DNA of 64,000 nt from Notamacropus eugenii (Eukaryota > Chordata > Mammalia > Diprotodontia > Macropodidae): assembly GCF_028372415.1 (NCBI RefSeq), contig NC_092876.1, forward strand, positions 60,412,385-60,476,384. Direction: 5' to 3'. The notes under the pieces were generated by a model, which worked only from the letters and a program-made list of their open reading frames with translations, was not told the DNA's origin and searched no databases. Of the stretch, positions 32,745 to 44,489 are shown piece after piece (position 1 is the first letter of the stretch; each line of letters starts with the position of its first letter). A program made the translations under genes and the position numbers.

Positions 32745-33900
32745 CATGTTGAGAACCATTTTTCCCTACCAAACTGGAAAAGATTTGGGTATATTTGTAG
32801 AAGCAGGGAATGAAAAAAGACTGGAGATTAGAAAGAGAGAAAGGATGATGAAAGAGCCAGCTAATACCAGAGAAGAGGGGATGGGATCAAGGACTGAAAT
32901 AGAGGGATGAACTTTGGCAAGAAAAAGGGGTCACTTCTGAGAATGGACCGTGGGAGAAAATGAATGAGGATGCTGAGGGGATGAAAGGTAGAGAATTGAA
33001 AAGAAAACTCATTAAGGAGCGGCCCCACTTTTTTGTGAAATATGAGACAAGGTCTTCTGTTGGGAGGGAGTAGGGAGGGGAATGTAAGCATTTTGGGAAG
33101 AAAAGTGAAGGTGTGGGACTGATACTATGGAGAGTGAAAGAGGAAGTCAGACAGGGAGGAATAAAGTGTCCTATACAACAGCAAAGACCCAGGAGAGAAT
33201 TGGTAGTAGACTGCATCAGAACAGTTATGTGACCTCCTCCAAGAATATTCAGCAAAATGCAAGAAGTTACAAAATAGACAGATGATAGGGTAATCCAGCA
33301 TGGGAGTTTGGAAAGGAATGAGTAGTAATAGACAAGAGAGAGATGAGCCTTTCAGGAAGGGAAAAGCCTGAAGTTGAATCGGTTCTCTGTAACAGCAGGA
33401 TTTCAAAGGGAAGAAAATGGGGCCGTTGCAGGGTGACAAAGCAGGAGAGAGGGAAGGGATGGAGTGATTCAAAGTTGTGATGGAAACAAAGAATAAAAGA
33501 CAGGAAGTGATACACAGGGAGAGATATAAGAATATTTAAGAGGCTATTCCAAGTAGGGGAATTTTGTAGATCAGAACTGTGGAATTAGAAGATTTGTGGG
33601 TGATGATAAGCTCAAACGAATGATATTTGGGGCAAAGGTAGAGCGAAGGTGCAGATCATGGGAGTTGAGACAGTTGATGAACTGAGATATTTGAAAGGAC
33701 ATCAATAGGAATATTAAGTACTAAAGGATGGAGAAATTACTATTCAAGGTATTCACTATGGAGAATTATGCTCTAAATGATGGGAAGAAATTGGGCAAAC
33801 AGGAGTGATGGACTAGGGGATGGAGGGATTCCAGAAGAAGGAATAATGTAAGTAAAGGTTTAGGAGTTAGAATAATGGTGAAAAGGGATCCAGCATTGTT
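32745..33900 (-). mobile_element. Probable antisense L2 5' continuation
   Basis: 32860-32905 ('gaagaggggatgggatcaag') matches the antisense L2 region beyond the reverse transcriptase. The rest is A/G-rich like antisense L2, but individual landmarks are weak past 33300. Confidence 0.5.
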
Positions 33901-33904
33901 CTAA

Positions 33905-34370
33905 CATTGATCACATCTATGGGGCAGCCTCCATAGGACAGCAGGCCTTTTCCCAGCAAGGAGGGTGAGAAGATATAGTCTGTCTGCTGGAATTTCCCTG
34001 AAAAGAATGGAAAGCCTCAAGGTTAGCAAAACAGAATATCTCCCCCCCTCCCCGAGGGGGGTGTCTATGGAAAACTACAAAGGGCACAGCACAGAACTAG
34101 CATAGGATGCCCCAAACCAGATCTGCCTGGCAGGAACCGTTCTGTGTGAGACATCTCCTGGAAAGTCCAAGATAGAGGACCAGGATCATCTCACTTTTTA
34201 ATAGCATTCTGGGCAGACACAGGTGACCCACATCCCAGGGATGTGACATCTCAGCCTACTCAGTTGAAGGATTAGAGCCATGTGCACATTTGATGGTTCC
34301 CAAGGCCTCAACTATGTAATGCATCTATATTTTTACATGTTCTGCATTCATCCCTGACACCCAGGTCACT
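33905..34370. other. Repeat-poor block
   Basis: No recognised repeat or gene. A G/C mini-palindrome (CCCCTCCCCGAGGGGGG, about 34046-34062) lies here. Possible conserved element. Confidence 0.3.
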
Positions 34371-34392
34371 AACAAATCCATACAGTGCCAAA

Positions 34393-34722
34393 GGTAGGAG
34401 CTGGCCTTAGAACAGAGAATGTTAGAGTTGAGAGAGCCTTAGAACAGAAAGTGTTAGAGATGGGAGGGCCTTTAGAACACAGAATGTCACAGAACTAGAA
34501 GCAACCTCAGAACATAGAATGTCAGGCTAGTAAGGATTTTAGAACATAGAGCTGAAAGAGACCCTAGAAAAAATTGCCAAAAGGGACCTTAGAAGATAGT
34601 GTGAGAGCTGGAAAAGGCCTTGGAACATAGTATATGGTAACTAGAAGGGAACTTAAAACATAGAATGTCATAGCTAGGAGAGACTTTAGAACCTGGAATG
34701 CCAGAGGTGTAAGGGACCTTAA
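34393..34722 (-). repeat. 33-bp minisatellite array, antisense
   Basis: About ten antisense units ('agaacagagaatgttagagt'), increasingly decayed to the right, then a diverged MIR3 end. Confidence 0.85.
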
Positions 34723-34764
34723 AAACAGCCTAATATAACCCCTTTGATCCTGACCCTACCTGGA

Positions 34765-35135
34765 AGCAGCTAGCACTGGGACTGGAATCAGGAGATCTGG
34801 CCTCAGATACTTACTAGGTTTATGACCCTGAGCAAGTCACTTAACCTCTGTCTGCCTCCATTTCTTCAACTGTAAAATTAAGCTTATAATAGCACCTATC
34901 TGGTGGGTTGTCATGAGGATCAAATGACACATTCGTAAAATGCTTAGCACATGTCTGGCACATGTTAGGGGATTAATAAATGACTGTTTCCTTCCTTCCT
35001 TCTACCACCATCCCAAGAAAATCCAGACAAAGTGACTTGCCTAAAGTCACACATCTGACCTACAGAACTTGGAATCATAACTCCAACACAGGTCTTCTGA
35101 CTCGAGATCTAGTGCCCTTTCTACTATGATACCAT
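34765..35135. mobile_element. MIR (+) and antisense MIR fragment
   Basis: 34765-34985 is a good plus-strand MIR ('gagcaagtcacttaacctct'). 35028-35130 is an antisense piece. Confidence 0.75.
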
Positions 35136-35139
35136 GATC

Positions 35140-35385
35140 TTTCAAAACCTTTCAAACTGATGTGCCAACATTCTGACTCATGTTTATCAGGAATGTTGGG
35201 TACAGATCAATTGGGGAGGAGGATTAGGGAGTGGGGGAGAGAGTCTCACTGCCAACTATATAAAGAACAGGAGAGATAACATCATTTCCAGTTGGCAGGA
35301 GAAGAGAGCAGTTAGTGTGCCAATTGTCTCAGGGAGAAATAGAAGTAGGTCATACCTTCTGGATAGGCCCCCTCTCTGCTCTGTC
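35140..35385. other. Unassigned sequence
   Basis: No gene or confident repeat. Confidence 0.3.
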
Positions 35386-35389
35386 CCTG

Positions 35390-35640
35390 AGATCCTTCAT
35401 CTATAAAATGAGGAAATTAGACAGGATGGTTTCTGATGTCCCTTCTAGCTCAGATATTCTATGTTCTGAAGTCCCTGCCAGGTCTTCAGTTCAATTCAAT
35501 CCAAGTTAAGTCAATTCAACAACACTTACTGAATTGAATTTGATGTTCTATCATTCTATATTCTAAGGTCTCTTTTACTTCTCACATGTTATGTTCTAAG
35601 GTCCCTTTAAATTCTGACATTGTATGTTCTATAGACTACC
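35390..35640 (+). repeat. MIR3/L3 end plus short 33-bp array
   Basis: 'catctataaaatgaggaaat' and 'gatgtcccttctagctcaga' begin about six units. A 60-bp unrelated stretch (35489-35548) interrupts them. Confidence 0.75.
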
Positions 35641-35644
35641 AACT

Positions 35645-36050
35645 TCTGTGGGAAAATGTCATTGGGAAAGGATCTAGAAAAGAGGGCCTAAGTCAAACAG
35701 TAAGAGGCACTTGAAGCAGTAGGGATTAGTGAAGAAGAACTGGAGTTGGATTTGAGCAGGAGAGATTTGGCAAGATGTGGGAGAAATTGAAGAAAATTTG
35801 GAAGGGAACCAAATAATAGTTCAGGTGCAGGAAAGCAAGATTAAGGATAATAAAGGAATATATAAAGGGATTAAGGAGGATAGAGCAGTAGTGGAACCTA
35901 AAAAGATAAGCTCAAACAGGAAAAGGAGAAAATAGTTGGCAAGGCAAAGCAAGATCACATAAAGAAAAGGTAAGTGGGATAAACAGAAGGTTAGGAAAAC
36001 TGATGGAATGGATTGGTGGGTGGGGCAAACTGGTTGTAAAGTAAGTGGGG
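35645..36050. other. Unassigned A/G-rich sequence
   Basis: Possibly antisense L2, but no landmark is secure. No gene recognised. Confidence 0.3.
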
Positions 36051-36440
36051 TTTTTTTTTTATTTTAAACAAATACTAAAACTTAAATACATAATAAGAAA
36101 ATAAAAAGAAACATTATAAACTTAAATATGAAAGAAAAAACATGTCATGTGCACAGCCAAACATAGGAGAGGATTCAGAGTATATAACAATAAAATCACT
36201 TCAAGAAAGTGTACGTACTAAATACTATGCATTATGTTGAAAACTGTCCATCTTTTCTTTGCTTCCTTGTAGATTTCCCTTTGTTCTCTGATGTACACTT
36301 TTTACTTAGTTCTTCTTTTCCCCCTTCTTCCCCTCTACCCATCCTTCAAGGCTACAATTGAGCATGGATATATTTATATGTAGGTATTGCTATATACACA
36401 CACATATACATATATATATATATATACACATCTACTTTTC
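36050..36440 (-). mobile_element. Probable L1 3' UTR fragment
   Basis: A poly-T edge with an A/T-rich stretch (36053-36130) and a terminal 'tatatacacacacatatac' block resemble the antisense end of marsupial L1. No ORF2 is present. Confidence 0.45.
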
Positions 36441-36840
36441 TTAAGAGAATCTACTCCTAATCTTGTTTTTGTAAGTTTTAACTTAAAAAAAATAATAACT
36501 GGCTTTTAAAAATAGTTTCAACCAGATTAGGGTGAAGATATAAATACTTGCTAGTGATTTCAAGAAACAAGACTGAAAATCATAATCATTATGGGTTAGG
36601 GAAAATTACACAGACAATTCCATCAAGTATTGTCTTTTGTTTGTCACCACAGTCAAGTAAGTGACTATTATCTGTATTCCAAGTGTAGTCTGATCTCCCT
36701 CCTAGAAGAACTGGTGAAGGACTATTAAAAAAACACCAACAAAAACACCTCTCCACACACACTGTAGGTTGTTAGGAAGATTGGAGGGCTTCTAAAGGAA
36801 ACAGAAGTAAGGCTTTAATTCAGAGGAAAGGTAGGTTCTG
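36440..36840. other. Unassigned sequence
   Basis: No gene or confident repeat. Confidence 0.3.
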
Positions 36841-37814
36841 GAGTGGGTAAAATGATACTTAACCTTCATTTGAATTATAGAAAGTAGAACAATGCACAAA
36901 GGAAAAGACCATCTGTACAATTAAAGCCTCGTAGCTGATTTGAGGCTCTTCCTAAAAAGGAGAAAGGATGATGCAATGAGGATGAAGAAGGTGCTTGTCC
37001 TCCCAAGAGTGATATAGTCACAGATGTTCTCAGTTATGAGGTAAGGGGAAATGTGAAGAAGACTAAGGGGCAGAGGAAAATAAAAGGAATGGTAGTTAGT
37101 GATTTCCCACTCAAAGATAGCGACACATCTATTGGATGGGTGGATAACACTAAGAGACCTATTGGGGGCATGTCTGCATCCAAGACATGAGACAGAACTT
37201 TCCAAGTCTTATCAAAAATTATGACAACTACTCCTTTCTGGTGATTCACATGGACTCAGATGATATTTCCAGAAGGAATCATAAAAGCATGACAGATTAT
37301 TATGAAGCCTTAGGCAAGAAAATGAAGACTCTAAGGGCATAGAATGTACTTTGCTCACTTTTGCCCATTGAAGGCAAAGTATGCAGAACAGATAATTAGA
37401 TTTGGGAAGTATACAGCTGGCTAAAGAGGTCAGAGTAAGAATGAGATTTGGTTTTCTGGTTACTGTTATAGGGCTGGTAGATTTCTAGCTAGAGACAGAG
37501 TCACCTGACAAAGGTTGCTAAGAATATATTTGTCAGGTGTCTTACAAATCTGATCAAAAGGGCTCAAGCTAAAAAGGATGGAGGAGGAAGAAGACGCACC
37601 ATGAATATCCCTGTTGATATACAAAGTCACAAAGAAGGAAGAATAGGAGCTGGGACATCCACAAATTTGCAGGAGACAAAAATCTAAGCAAGGATTCAGT
37701 AGTAAAACCTATAGCCTTTGGTGTCTATACATGAATATCAAAAATTTAAGCATCAGACAAGAGAGACTAAAGGTCTCAACAAAGGTACAAATTTGACTTC
37801 ATAGGTATCTCTGA

Positions 37815-38450
37815 GATCAAACAATCAGTAAACAAATATGAAGCACCTACTATGTGCCAGGGACTGTACCAAACACTGGGATTACAAAAAGAAGAAAAGC
37901 ACAGACCATGCCTTCAAGGAGCTTACACCTAATAGTGAAGACAACATGAATACAAGCTATATGAAAGATAAATAACAAGAAAAGGCACTAGAATTAAGAG
38001 GAGTTGGGGAAGTCTTCCAGTAGAAGGTGGAATTTTATTTGGGACTTAAAGGAAACCTGGAATGTCCATGCGTGGAGCAAAGGAGGGAAAGTGTTGTAAA
38101 CATGGGGTAACAGCCAAAGAAAATGCCAGGAGCCAAGAGAAGGAGTATCTTGTTCATGGAATAGCCAGGAGGCCAGTGTCTCCAGACCAAAGATTCCATG
38201 TCAAAAAGAAAGAGATAAGAAGCCTGGAAAGGTAGAAAGGGGTTGGGCTATGAATGGTTTTGAATATAAAAGAGGATTTTTTATTTGATCCTGGAGGTGA
38301 TAGGGAGTCACTGAACTTTATTGAATGGAGAGACTGACATGATCAGACCTGAGCTTTAGGAAAATCATTTTAGAGACTGAATGGAATAGAGTGAAAAGAA
38401 AACTGAGGCAGGCAAACAGCCATGAAACTATAGGAGATTTAGTGGAATGA
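37815..38450 (-). mobile_element. Antisense L2 inserted in the CR1/L3 LINE
   Basis: Well-ordered antisense L2: 'gcacctactatgtgccaggg', 'ccttcaaggagcttacacc', 'gatagggagtcactgaactt' and 'gacatgatcagacctgagct'. Confidence 0.85.
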
Positions 38451-38477
38451 GACCTACGACTTGACTCTGGCTCTTGG

Positions 38478-38665
38478 TTGTGTTTGTCCTTCATTTTTAA
38501 AGAGGACCATGACATTGGGGAAATGATGACATGATTTGCAGTTGACTTTGATTTGAGTGAGGGACAGCTGACTCTGGCTCTAGGTGACATACAGAATAAG
38601 TAAAAGTGTGTAAAGTGCTTTGCAAACCTTAAAGTGTTATACAGATACTAGTAATTATTACTGTT
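38478..38665. mobile_element. 'Gaaggatgaaca'-tail element (-) and MIR end (+)
   Basis: 38478-38575 carries 'gtccttcatttttaaagagg' and CTTTGATTTGAGTGAGGGA. 38600-38665 is a MIR terminus ('aagtgctttgcaaacctta'). Confidence 0.6.
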
Positions 38666-40049
38666 ATCAGTGTTGTTATAGTAAGAAATCTAGGAACAAG
38701 AATAGGGAACCATGATGAAAAGCGTTTGAGTGAAGGTCAAAGGAGGGAGTAACAAAAGTGATTTTTGTCATCACTACTGAGTTCAAATCAAAATGTCAAA
38801 AAGTGACATTTTGTCACATGAATAAGAAGAAGAACTAGAGGAAGAGTTAGGAAAACAGGTCACAAGTCTGGCTCAGGGCTGTGATATAGTTGTGACAGAC
38901 AACTCCAGACATCTGCTGGAGCTCCCTCTGCCACTTGTTTCTTAACCCACCTAAGTGATAATTTTATCCTTTAAAAGGTGAAAGAATCAATAAGGGGAAA
39001 TTCTATTCCAGACTTGATTCTCATTAACAGGGAAAAGCAGCTTTCTGGAGTTAAAAATAATGGGAACAGAGAAGGAGGCAGGAGGGAAAGGTGGAAAGAA
39101 GTGAATACCCCATCCTAGAGTTGGTGATAGGTAACAAAAAGAAATCTGGGCATAACGATCTGACATACATTGGAGATTTGGAGACAAGAGATTTCCAAAA
39201 ACACAGAAGAAAAATAGGAGCCCATGAAATAAAATACTCCAAAAGAAGTCATCCTAGGAGAGACAGGAGATGCTCAAGAATAAAACTATAAAATACAAAG
39301 GAAAATAGATTCAGTGAGGAAGGAAAACAAAATTGGATTTGTCTGAAGAGATTTGTCAATGTGGATGCACAGGGAGCTCATCAATCCACTTAGATTTTTG
39401 AAAAGATGTGTCAAAGGTAGAAGCAAAGTCAGGTAATAGATGATGAATATTCATGGGATAATCCTATAAAAATAGTGTCAGGAACTCTAACGCTCAGAAT
39501 TAGTGGAACCTGGAAAGGAAAGCTAAGAACAACCAAAAAGGATTTTTTTTAAAATGCTACATTGAAAGTAAAAGGATTGAGGGAGAGAGAGGACCTGTGT
39601 TTGGAGTGAACATCATGATGATGACTTATAATGGAGGGGAAATAGAGTTCCTTAATTCTCTTCAAAAGAGAATAACTTTTCAATCACAAAATTTGTCACT
39701 GGAAATGACAGCTCAAAGGGGACTAACAGGGAATTGATACCCAAGATAACGAGAGATTCCTTTGCTGCCTGGATGAATCAAGTGACCTGGAATGCTGGGG
39801 CTATAATAGTTTACCTGGATTTTAGCAAAGTTTTTTTGACCGTTTATGTATTCTTATGGAGCAGACAGAGAGTAAGATTAAATCATAATACAATTAGATG
39901 GACTCATAACTGGTTAGATGGTCAGACTCAAAAAGTATCCACTAATGGTTCAATGTTAACATGACAGATGCTCTCCTGTGGAATGCCTCAAGGGTCTGTC
40001 TTGGCCTATGGTGTTTAACATTTTCATCAATGACTTGGGAAAAAGGGAC

Positions 40050-40257
40050 AGATAGATGGCTCAGTGGATAAAGTGCTGGGTCTGCAGTCTCAGACTTTTA
40101 CTATCTGTGCAACCTTGGGCAAATCATTTAATCTCAATGTGTTTTAGTCCCTTGGAGAGGGAAATGGTAAACCACTCCAGTATCTTTGCCAAATAAAACC
40201 CCATGGACAATGTGGTCCACAGGGTCACAAAGAGTCAGACATGACTGAACAAGTGGA
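40050..40257 (+). mobile_element. Mar1/WALLSI-type CORE-SINE, nested in CR1/L3
   Basis: 'ggctcagtggataaagtgct', 'ggtaaaccactccagtatct', 'cacaaagagtcagacatgac'. The flanks GGAAAAAGGGA and GGAAAAAAGGGA look like the target-site duplication. Confidence 0.9.
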
Positions 40258-40917
40258 AAAAAGGGATGGATGGCATGTTTATCAATTCTGCACATGACCC
40301 AAAACTGGGAGGAGTAGCTAGCACAATGGATGGCAGAGTAGGGATCCCAAAAGCATCTTAACAGGTTAAAGCATTAGGCCAAATTTAACGGTGAAATACA
40401 ACAGGCATAAATGTAAGGTTTTACACTCAGGGACAAAAAAAATCAACTTCACAAGCACAAGGTGGGTGAGGCATGACTAAATAGCAGTTGTTCCAAAATA
40501 GAGCTGGGGATCTTAGTGGACTACAAGCTCAATGTGAGTCAGCAATATGATAGGGCATCCCAAAAAGTTAATGTGACCTTGAGTTGCGTTAAGAGAGGTA
40601 GTTTTCAGGAATCAGGAGGTGATGGTCCTGCTGTACTGTGGTCTCCGAGATCTGTAGTACTGTGTTCAGTTTGGGATGCCATAGCTTAGAGAAGACACTT
40701 AGAAATTGGGGAGAATTCATAGCCAGGTCAACAAAAAACCCCAAGTGCCATATAAGCATTGAAGGAACTGGAAAAGACGAAGGAATGCAGGAGAGCAGTA
40801 TTCAAGGATTTATTATTTAGAAGAGGAATTAGAATTATTCTTTTTGATGCTAGCGGGCAGTACCAGAAACAATGGGTGAAAGCCACAATTTTAGGTTTGA
40901 TGGCAGGAAAAAATGCC

Positions 40918-41157
40918 TAACAAATCTTCAGTTGTTTCACTCTCTGTAACCCCATTTGGGGTTTTCTTGGCAAAGATACTGGAGTAGTTTGCCATTGCCT
41001 TTTGTAACTCATTTGACAGATGAGGAAACTGAGGCAAACAGGGTGAAGTGACTTGCCAGGGTCACACAGCTAGGAAGTGTCTGAGGCTGAATTTGAACTT
41101 AGTTCCTCCTGACTCCGGGGCCACGGCTCTATCCACTGGGCCACCCAGGTGCTGTCA
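40918..41157 (-). mobile_element. Mar1/WALLSI-type CORE-SINE, nested in CR1/L3
   Basis: Antisense tail 'ttgtttcactctctgtaacc', 'ggttttcttggcaaagatac', CORE 'gacttgccagggtcacacag'. It splits the CR1/L3 block 'cctaacaa..agagctgttc'. Confidence 0.9.
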
Positions 41158-41289
41158 ACAGTGAGAGCTGTTCAAAAGTGGAATGGGCTGCTCCAGGAGG
41201 TGGCAGCTTCCTCCTCCACTTGTATCTTCAAATAGAGGCTGGAGGTACACTTCTCAGGGAGGTTACAATGGGGATTAGTTTGATGTAAG

Positions 41290-42045
41290 GATTGTACTAG
41301 ATTGCTTCTAAGGTCCCTTCCAACTTTCAGATTCTGTGATTATCATTGCTGTTTTAAAGCTCTGTGTTCCAGTGTCCATTTGAGCTGTGACACTCTCTGT
41401 TCTAAGGCTCCTTCTGATTCTAACAACCTATGTTCTAGATATGGCATTTTTTTCTCCTTCCACGTTTGACATTCTGTGTTCTAAGGGCCCTTCTAGCTTT
41501 GGCATTGTTTGTCCCTTCTAGGTTTAACATTCATCCATTGTGAGGCTCCTCCCAGCTCTGACATTCTGTGTTCTAAGGGTCCCTCCCAGCTCTGACATTC
41601 TGGGTTCTAAGGGCCCTTCTAGCTTTGGCATCCTTTGTCCCTTCTAGGTTTGACATTCATCCATTGTAAGGCTCCTTCCAGTTCTGACATGCTATATTCT
41701 AAGGTCCCATCTAGCTCTGATATTCTATATTTCAAGACCCCTCCTAACTCTGGCATTCTCTATTCTAAAGGTCTTCTCAGCTCTGAAATTCCATGTTCTA
41801 AGTTCCCTCCCAAGCTCATGCATTCTATATTCTAAAGGCCCTCCCAGCAATGACATTCTATATTCAAAGACCTGCCAGTTCTGACAGTCTATGTTCTAAA
41901 TTCTCTGCCAGTTCTGACATTCATATAGGCTATATTCTTTCTTCTCTCCCTCTTCCAGCTCTTACAGTCTATATTCTGTGATGCCTCCCTGCTTGGACAT
42001 TCTATGTTCTAAGCACATCCCCCACCCCATGATTCTAGGATTCTA
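41290..42045 (+). repeat. Largest 33-bp array, fused to the CR1/L3 3' end
   Basis: About 22 units follow the LINE terminus without a gap. The LINE's final 33 bp (41308-41340, containing 'aaggtcccttccaactttca') aligns in phase with the array unit ('aagggtccctcccagctctg'). Units are cleanest around 41520-41610 and decay on both sides. Confidence 0.9.
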
Positions 42046-42069
42046 TGAAAACTGTTAGACCCTTCTCAC

Positions 42070-42640
42070 AATCAGGAAAAAAGGAAACATGGTGGTGATG
42101 ACCCACTCTCCCACTAATGAAAGTCAAGCTGGGTGCTGACAAGGCTTGCCCAACCACAGTTTTAATTTACTGAGCTAACAGATGACTTCACTTCCTAAAC
42201 AGGGAACTACCTCACCTGACTCAATTCATTACCAACGGGAACACCCCCAGTGAATACATACAGGTAAATATTATCCTTTAGCCAGGATCAACAGCTTCCA
42301 GGTAATCTTTTCCCAAACAGGCCTTGCCATACTGTCCTTACCTCATCAGTTTGTTTAATAATTTTATACAATGCCTATCAAAACAATTATCTGAACAGTT
42401 TAAATAGCTAGCACCATAAACATTCAACCTCCCATACTAAAATGAAATCCCCAGGCTGGGGGCTTCCAAGAGAAAAACCTCAGCCAACTCATTCCACCAA
42501 CATGAGAGTCGCTCTCAATTCTCTCCATCCAAAGTGGGGTACTTTCCACAGGAATAAATGCCATCCAGCAGCTCTGGGAGAATACCACTACAAGTCAGGC
42601 AGCCAATGCCTTGGGGCCTCAGTCACAGTATCATAGGATT
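42070..42640. other. Repeat-poor block containing copy 1 of a duplicated segment
   Basis: No interspersed repeat recognised. 42393-42505 recurs at 44128-44240 with roughly 93% identity by eye and no gaps. No gene recognised. Confidence 0.5.
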
Positions 42641-43090
42641 CTGGGCTGAAAAGGATCTTATAGATTATGTAAGCAAAGCCCAGCATGTGGGAAAAGCACA
42701 GGCTTGGAGATTGAAATACTAGGTTCAGATCCCAGCTCTGACATGGTGTGACCCTGGGTGAGTCACTCCTCCTCATTAAGTATCACTAATGAAAATAAAA
42801 ACCTGACTCACAGGACTGTGGGGAGGAAAGCCCTTGGCAAACTTCAAATCATTATGGAAGTTGGAGTGAAAGTGATCTTGCCTGTGAATGGGGTTATCTG
42901 AGCAGAAGCAAATGTGGCCCCCTTTCTTTTCTCTTCTTGGTAATAATAATGTGGCATTTGGAGTCAGGGGAATCAGGTTCATATCCAAACTACTACTTAC
43001 TAGCTGTGATCTTGGGTTGCTCTCTCTCTCTGGGCCTCAGTTTCCCCATCTGTCAAATAAAGGTATCTGATTAGATGACTTCTAAGACCT
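42640..43090. mobile_element. L3 (-) piece, SINE (+) and MIR3 (+)
   Basis: 42640-42665 antisense L3 tail. 42680-42775 SINE head and CORE ('ggttcagatcccagctctga'). 42940-43090 MIR3 ('ctgggcctcagtttccccat', 'ctgattagatgacttctaag'). Confidence 0.6.
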
Positions 43091-43094
43091 GAAA

Positions 43095-43440
43095 AGTCAA
43101 CATTCTATAATATAAGGTCTCTTTCACCTCTGACAATCTACATTCTAAAGTCTCCCCTAGCTCTGACATTCTGCGTCCTATGGAATATTCTAGATCTAAT
43201 GTTCTATTACCTAAAGTGCCTCCAAGATGATATTCTCTGACCTAAGCTCCTTTCCAGCCCAAACAGTCTGTGTTCTGAGGACCCTCCCAGCTCTAACATT
43301 CTGTATTCTAAGGGTCCTCCCAGCTCTGACATCTTGTGTTCTAAGGTCCCCTGCAGCTCTGACATTCTGTGTTCTAAGGGCCTTCCCAGCTCTGACATCC
43401 TGTATTCTAAGGGCCTTCACAATTTTAATATCCTATGATC
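43095..43440 (+). repeat. 33-bp minisatellite array
   Basis: About ten units following a MIR3 terminus. The last six (43250-43420) are nearly identical to those at 750-950. The Mar1-like/tail-type SINE at 43441 starts directly at its edge. Confidence 0.9.
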
Positions 43441-43748
43441 CTGGGGCAGCTAGGTGGTGCAGTGGATAGAGCACCAGTACAGGAGTCAGGAGGACCTGAG
43501 TTCAAATCTCACCTCAGACACTTGACACTCACTAGCTGTGTGACCTTGGGAAAGTCACTTAACCCCAGTTGCCTCATCCTGGGTCATCTCTAGTCATCCT
43601 GATGAATATCTGGTCACTGGATTCAGATGACTCTGGAGGAGAAGTGAGACTGGTGACCTGCACAGCCCTCCCTCACTCAAAACATAGTCAAGTGCAAGTC
43701 ATGTCATCATTTCTCTGATGGCATGGTCTTCTTTGGCAATGAAGGATG

Positions 43749-43781
<33 letters not shown>

Positions 43782-43785
43782 CCTA
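43441..43785 (+). mobile_element. CORE-SINE with 'aatgaaggatgaacaca' tail and (CA)n
   Basis: Complete plus-strand member: head 'gggcagctaggtggtgcagt', CORE 'ctagctgtgtgaccttggg', unique part 'catcctgatgaatatctggt', tail 'ggcatggtcttctttggcaa' and a CA microsatellite end. Confidence 0.88.
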
Positions 43786-43904
43786 TGATCCTGTAGTCTT
43801 TGAAGAGGCAGAGAACCCTGTCACAAGTAAGCACATTGTAATTGACCTTATCAGAGTAAGTCCTGATGTTCTGACCTGCCTCACTAGTTCAAAGGATCAC
43901 TAAC

Positions 43905-44125
43905 AACAGTTGATATTTATCTGGTGTAATAACACATAGCACTTTGCCAACATTATTTCACTGGATCCTCATAACAATTCTGAGGCAGGTGCTATTATTA
44001 TCCCTATTTTACAAAGGAGGAAACTGAGTCTGAGAAACGTAAAGTGCCTGACTCAGGGTCAAACAATTAGTAAGTGACCAAGACAGGATTTCAACCCAGG
44101 TCTCCCTGTCTCTACCTCTGTAGAC
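43905..44125 (-). mobile_element. MIR-type SINE
   Basis: 'gcaggtgctattattatccc' and 'aaggaggaaactgagtctga' in antisense order. Confidence 0.82.
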
Positions 44126-44127
44126 AA

Positions 44128-44241
44128 GAACAGCTTAAATAACTAGCACCATAAACATTCAACCTCCCATACCAAAAGGAAATCCCAAGACTGGGGGCTT
44201 CCAAGAGAAAAACCTCAGCCAATTCATTCCACCAACAAGAC
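44128..44241 (+). repeat. Direct duplicate of 42393-42506
   Basis: Shares 'actagcaccataaacattca' and 'gggggcttccaagagaaaaa' with the upstream copy, 1.7 kb away in the same orientation. It starts exactly at a MIR edge. Confidence 0.85.
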
Positions 44242-44299
44242 TAGGGCAGGGCTTTGGGAGAAACTTCATGGCCACAGACAGAGCCATGTGTGATGCTGA

Positions 44300-44480
44300 G
44301 CCATCCATAAATTGTCATTGGTAGAGGGCTTCATGGATTGCAAAACATTTTTATGTCTACTGTCTCATATAATCCTCACAGAAACTCTGTGTGGTAGAGA
44401 TTTCAAATGTTAATAAGTCATTTTACAGAGGAGGAAATTGAAGCCCCACGAGATAAGTGACAACCACAATCACCTAAGTT
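44300..44480 (-). mobile_element. MIR-type SINE, decayed
   Basis: 'gtctcatataatcctcacag' and 'cagaggaggaaattgaagcc'. Confidence 0.65.
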
Positions 44481-44489
44481 AACGGTGAG

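Larger units (their letters stand above)
36840..41345 (+). mobile_element. Long CR1/L3-clade LINE, broken and much interrupted
   Basis: The 5' part (37080-37330) translates to MVVSDFPLKDSDTSIGWV and later TDYYEALGKKMKTL. This matches the GDSL/SGNH-like ORF segment of CR1 elements (VVVGDSLLRG, DYYPLL..GTNDTA, DY.ALG). 38950-39560 matches the endonuclease-to-RT interval. 39734-39964 contains YLDFSKVF and TIRWTHNWLDGQTQ, then CGMPQGSVL (RT motifs). The end at 41263-41345 is canonical. The N-terminal RT is deleted. Stops and frameshifts occur throughout. L2 (37815-38450), a tail-type element (38478-38575), a MIR end and two Mar1-type SINEs interrupt it. Confidence 0.78.
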
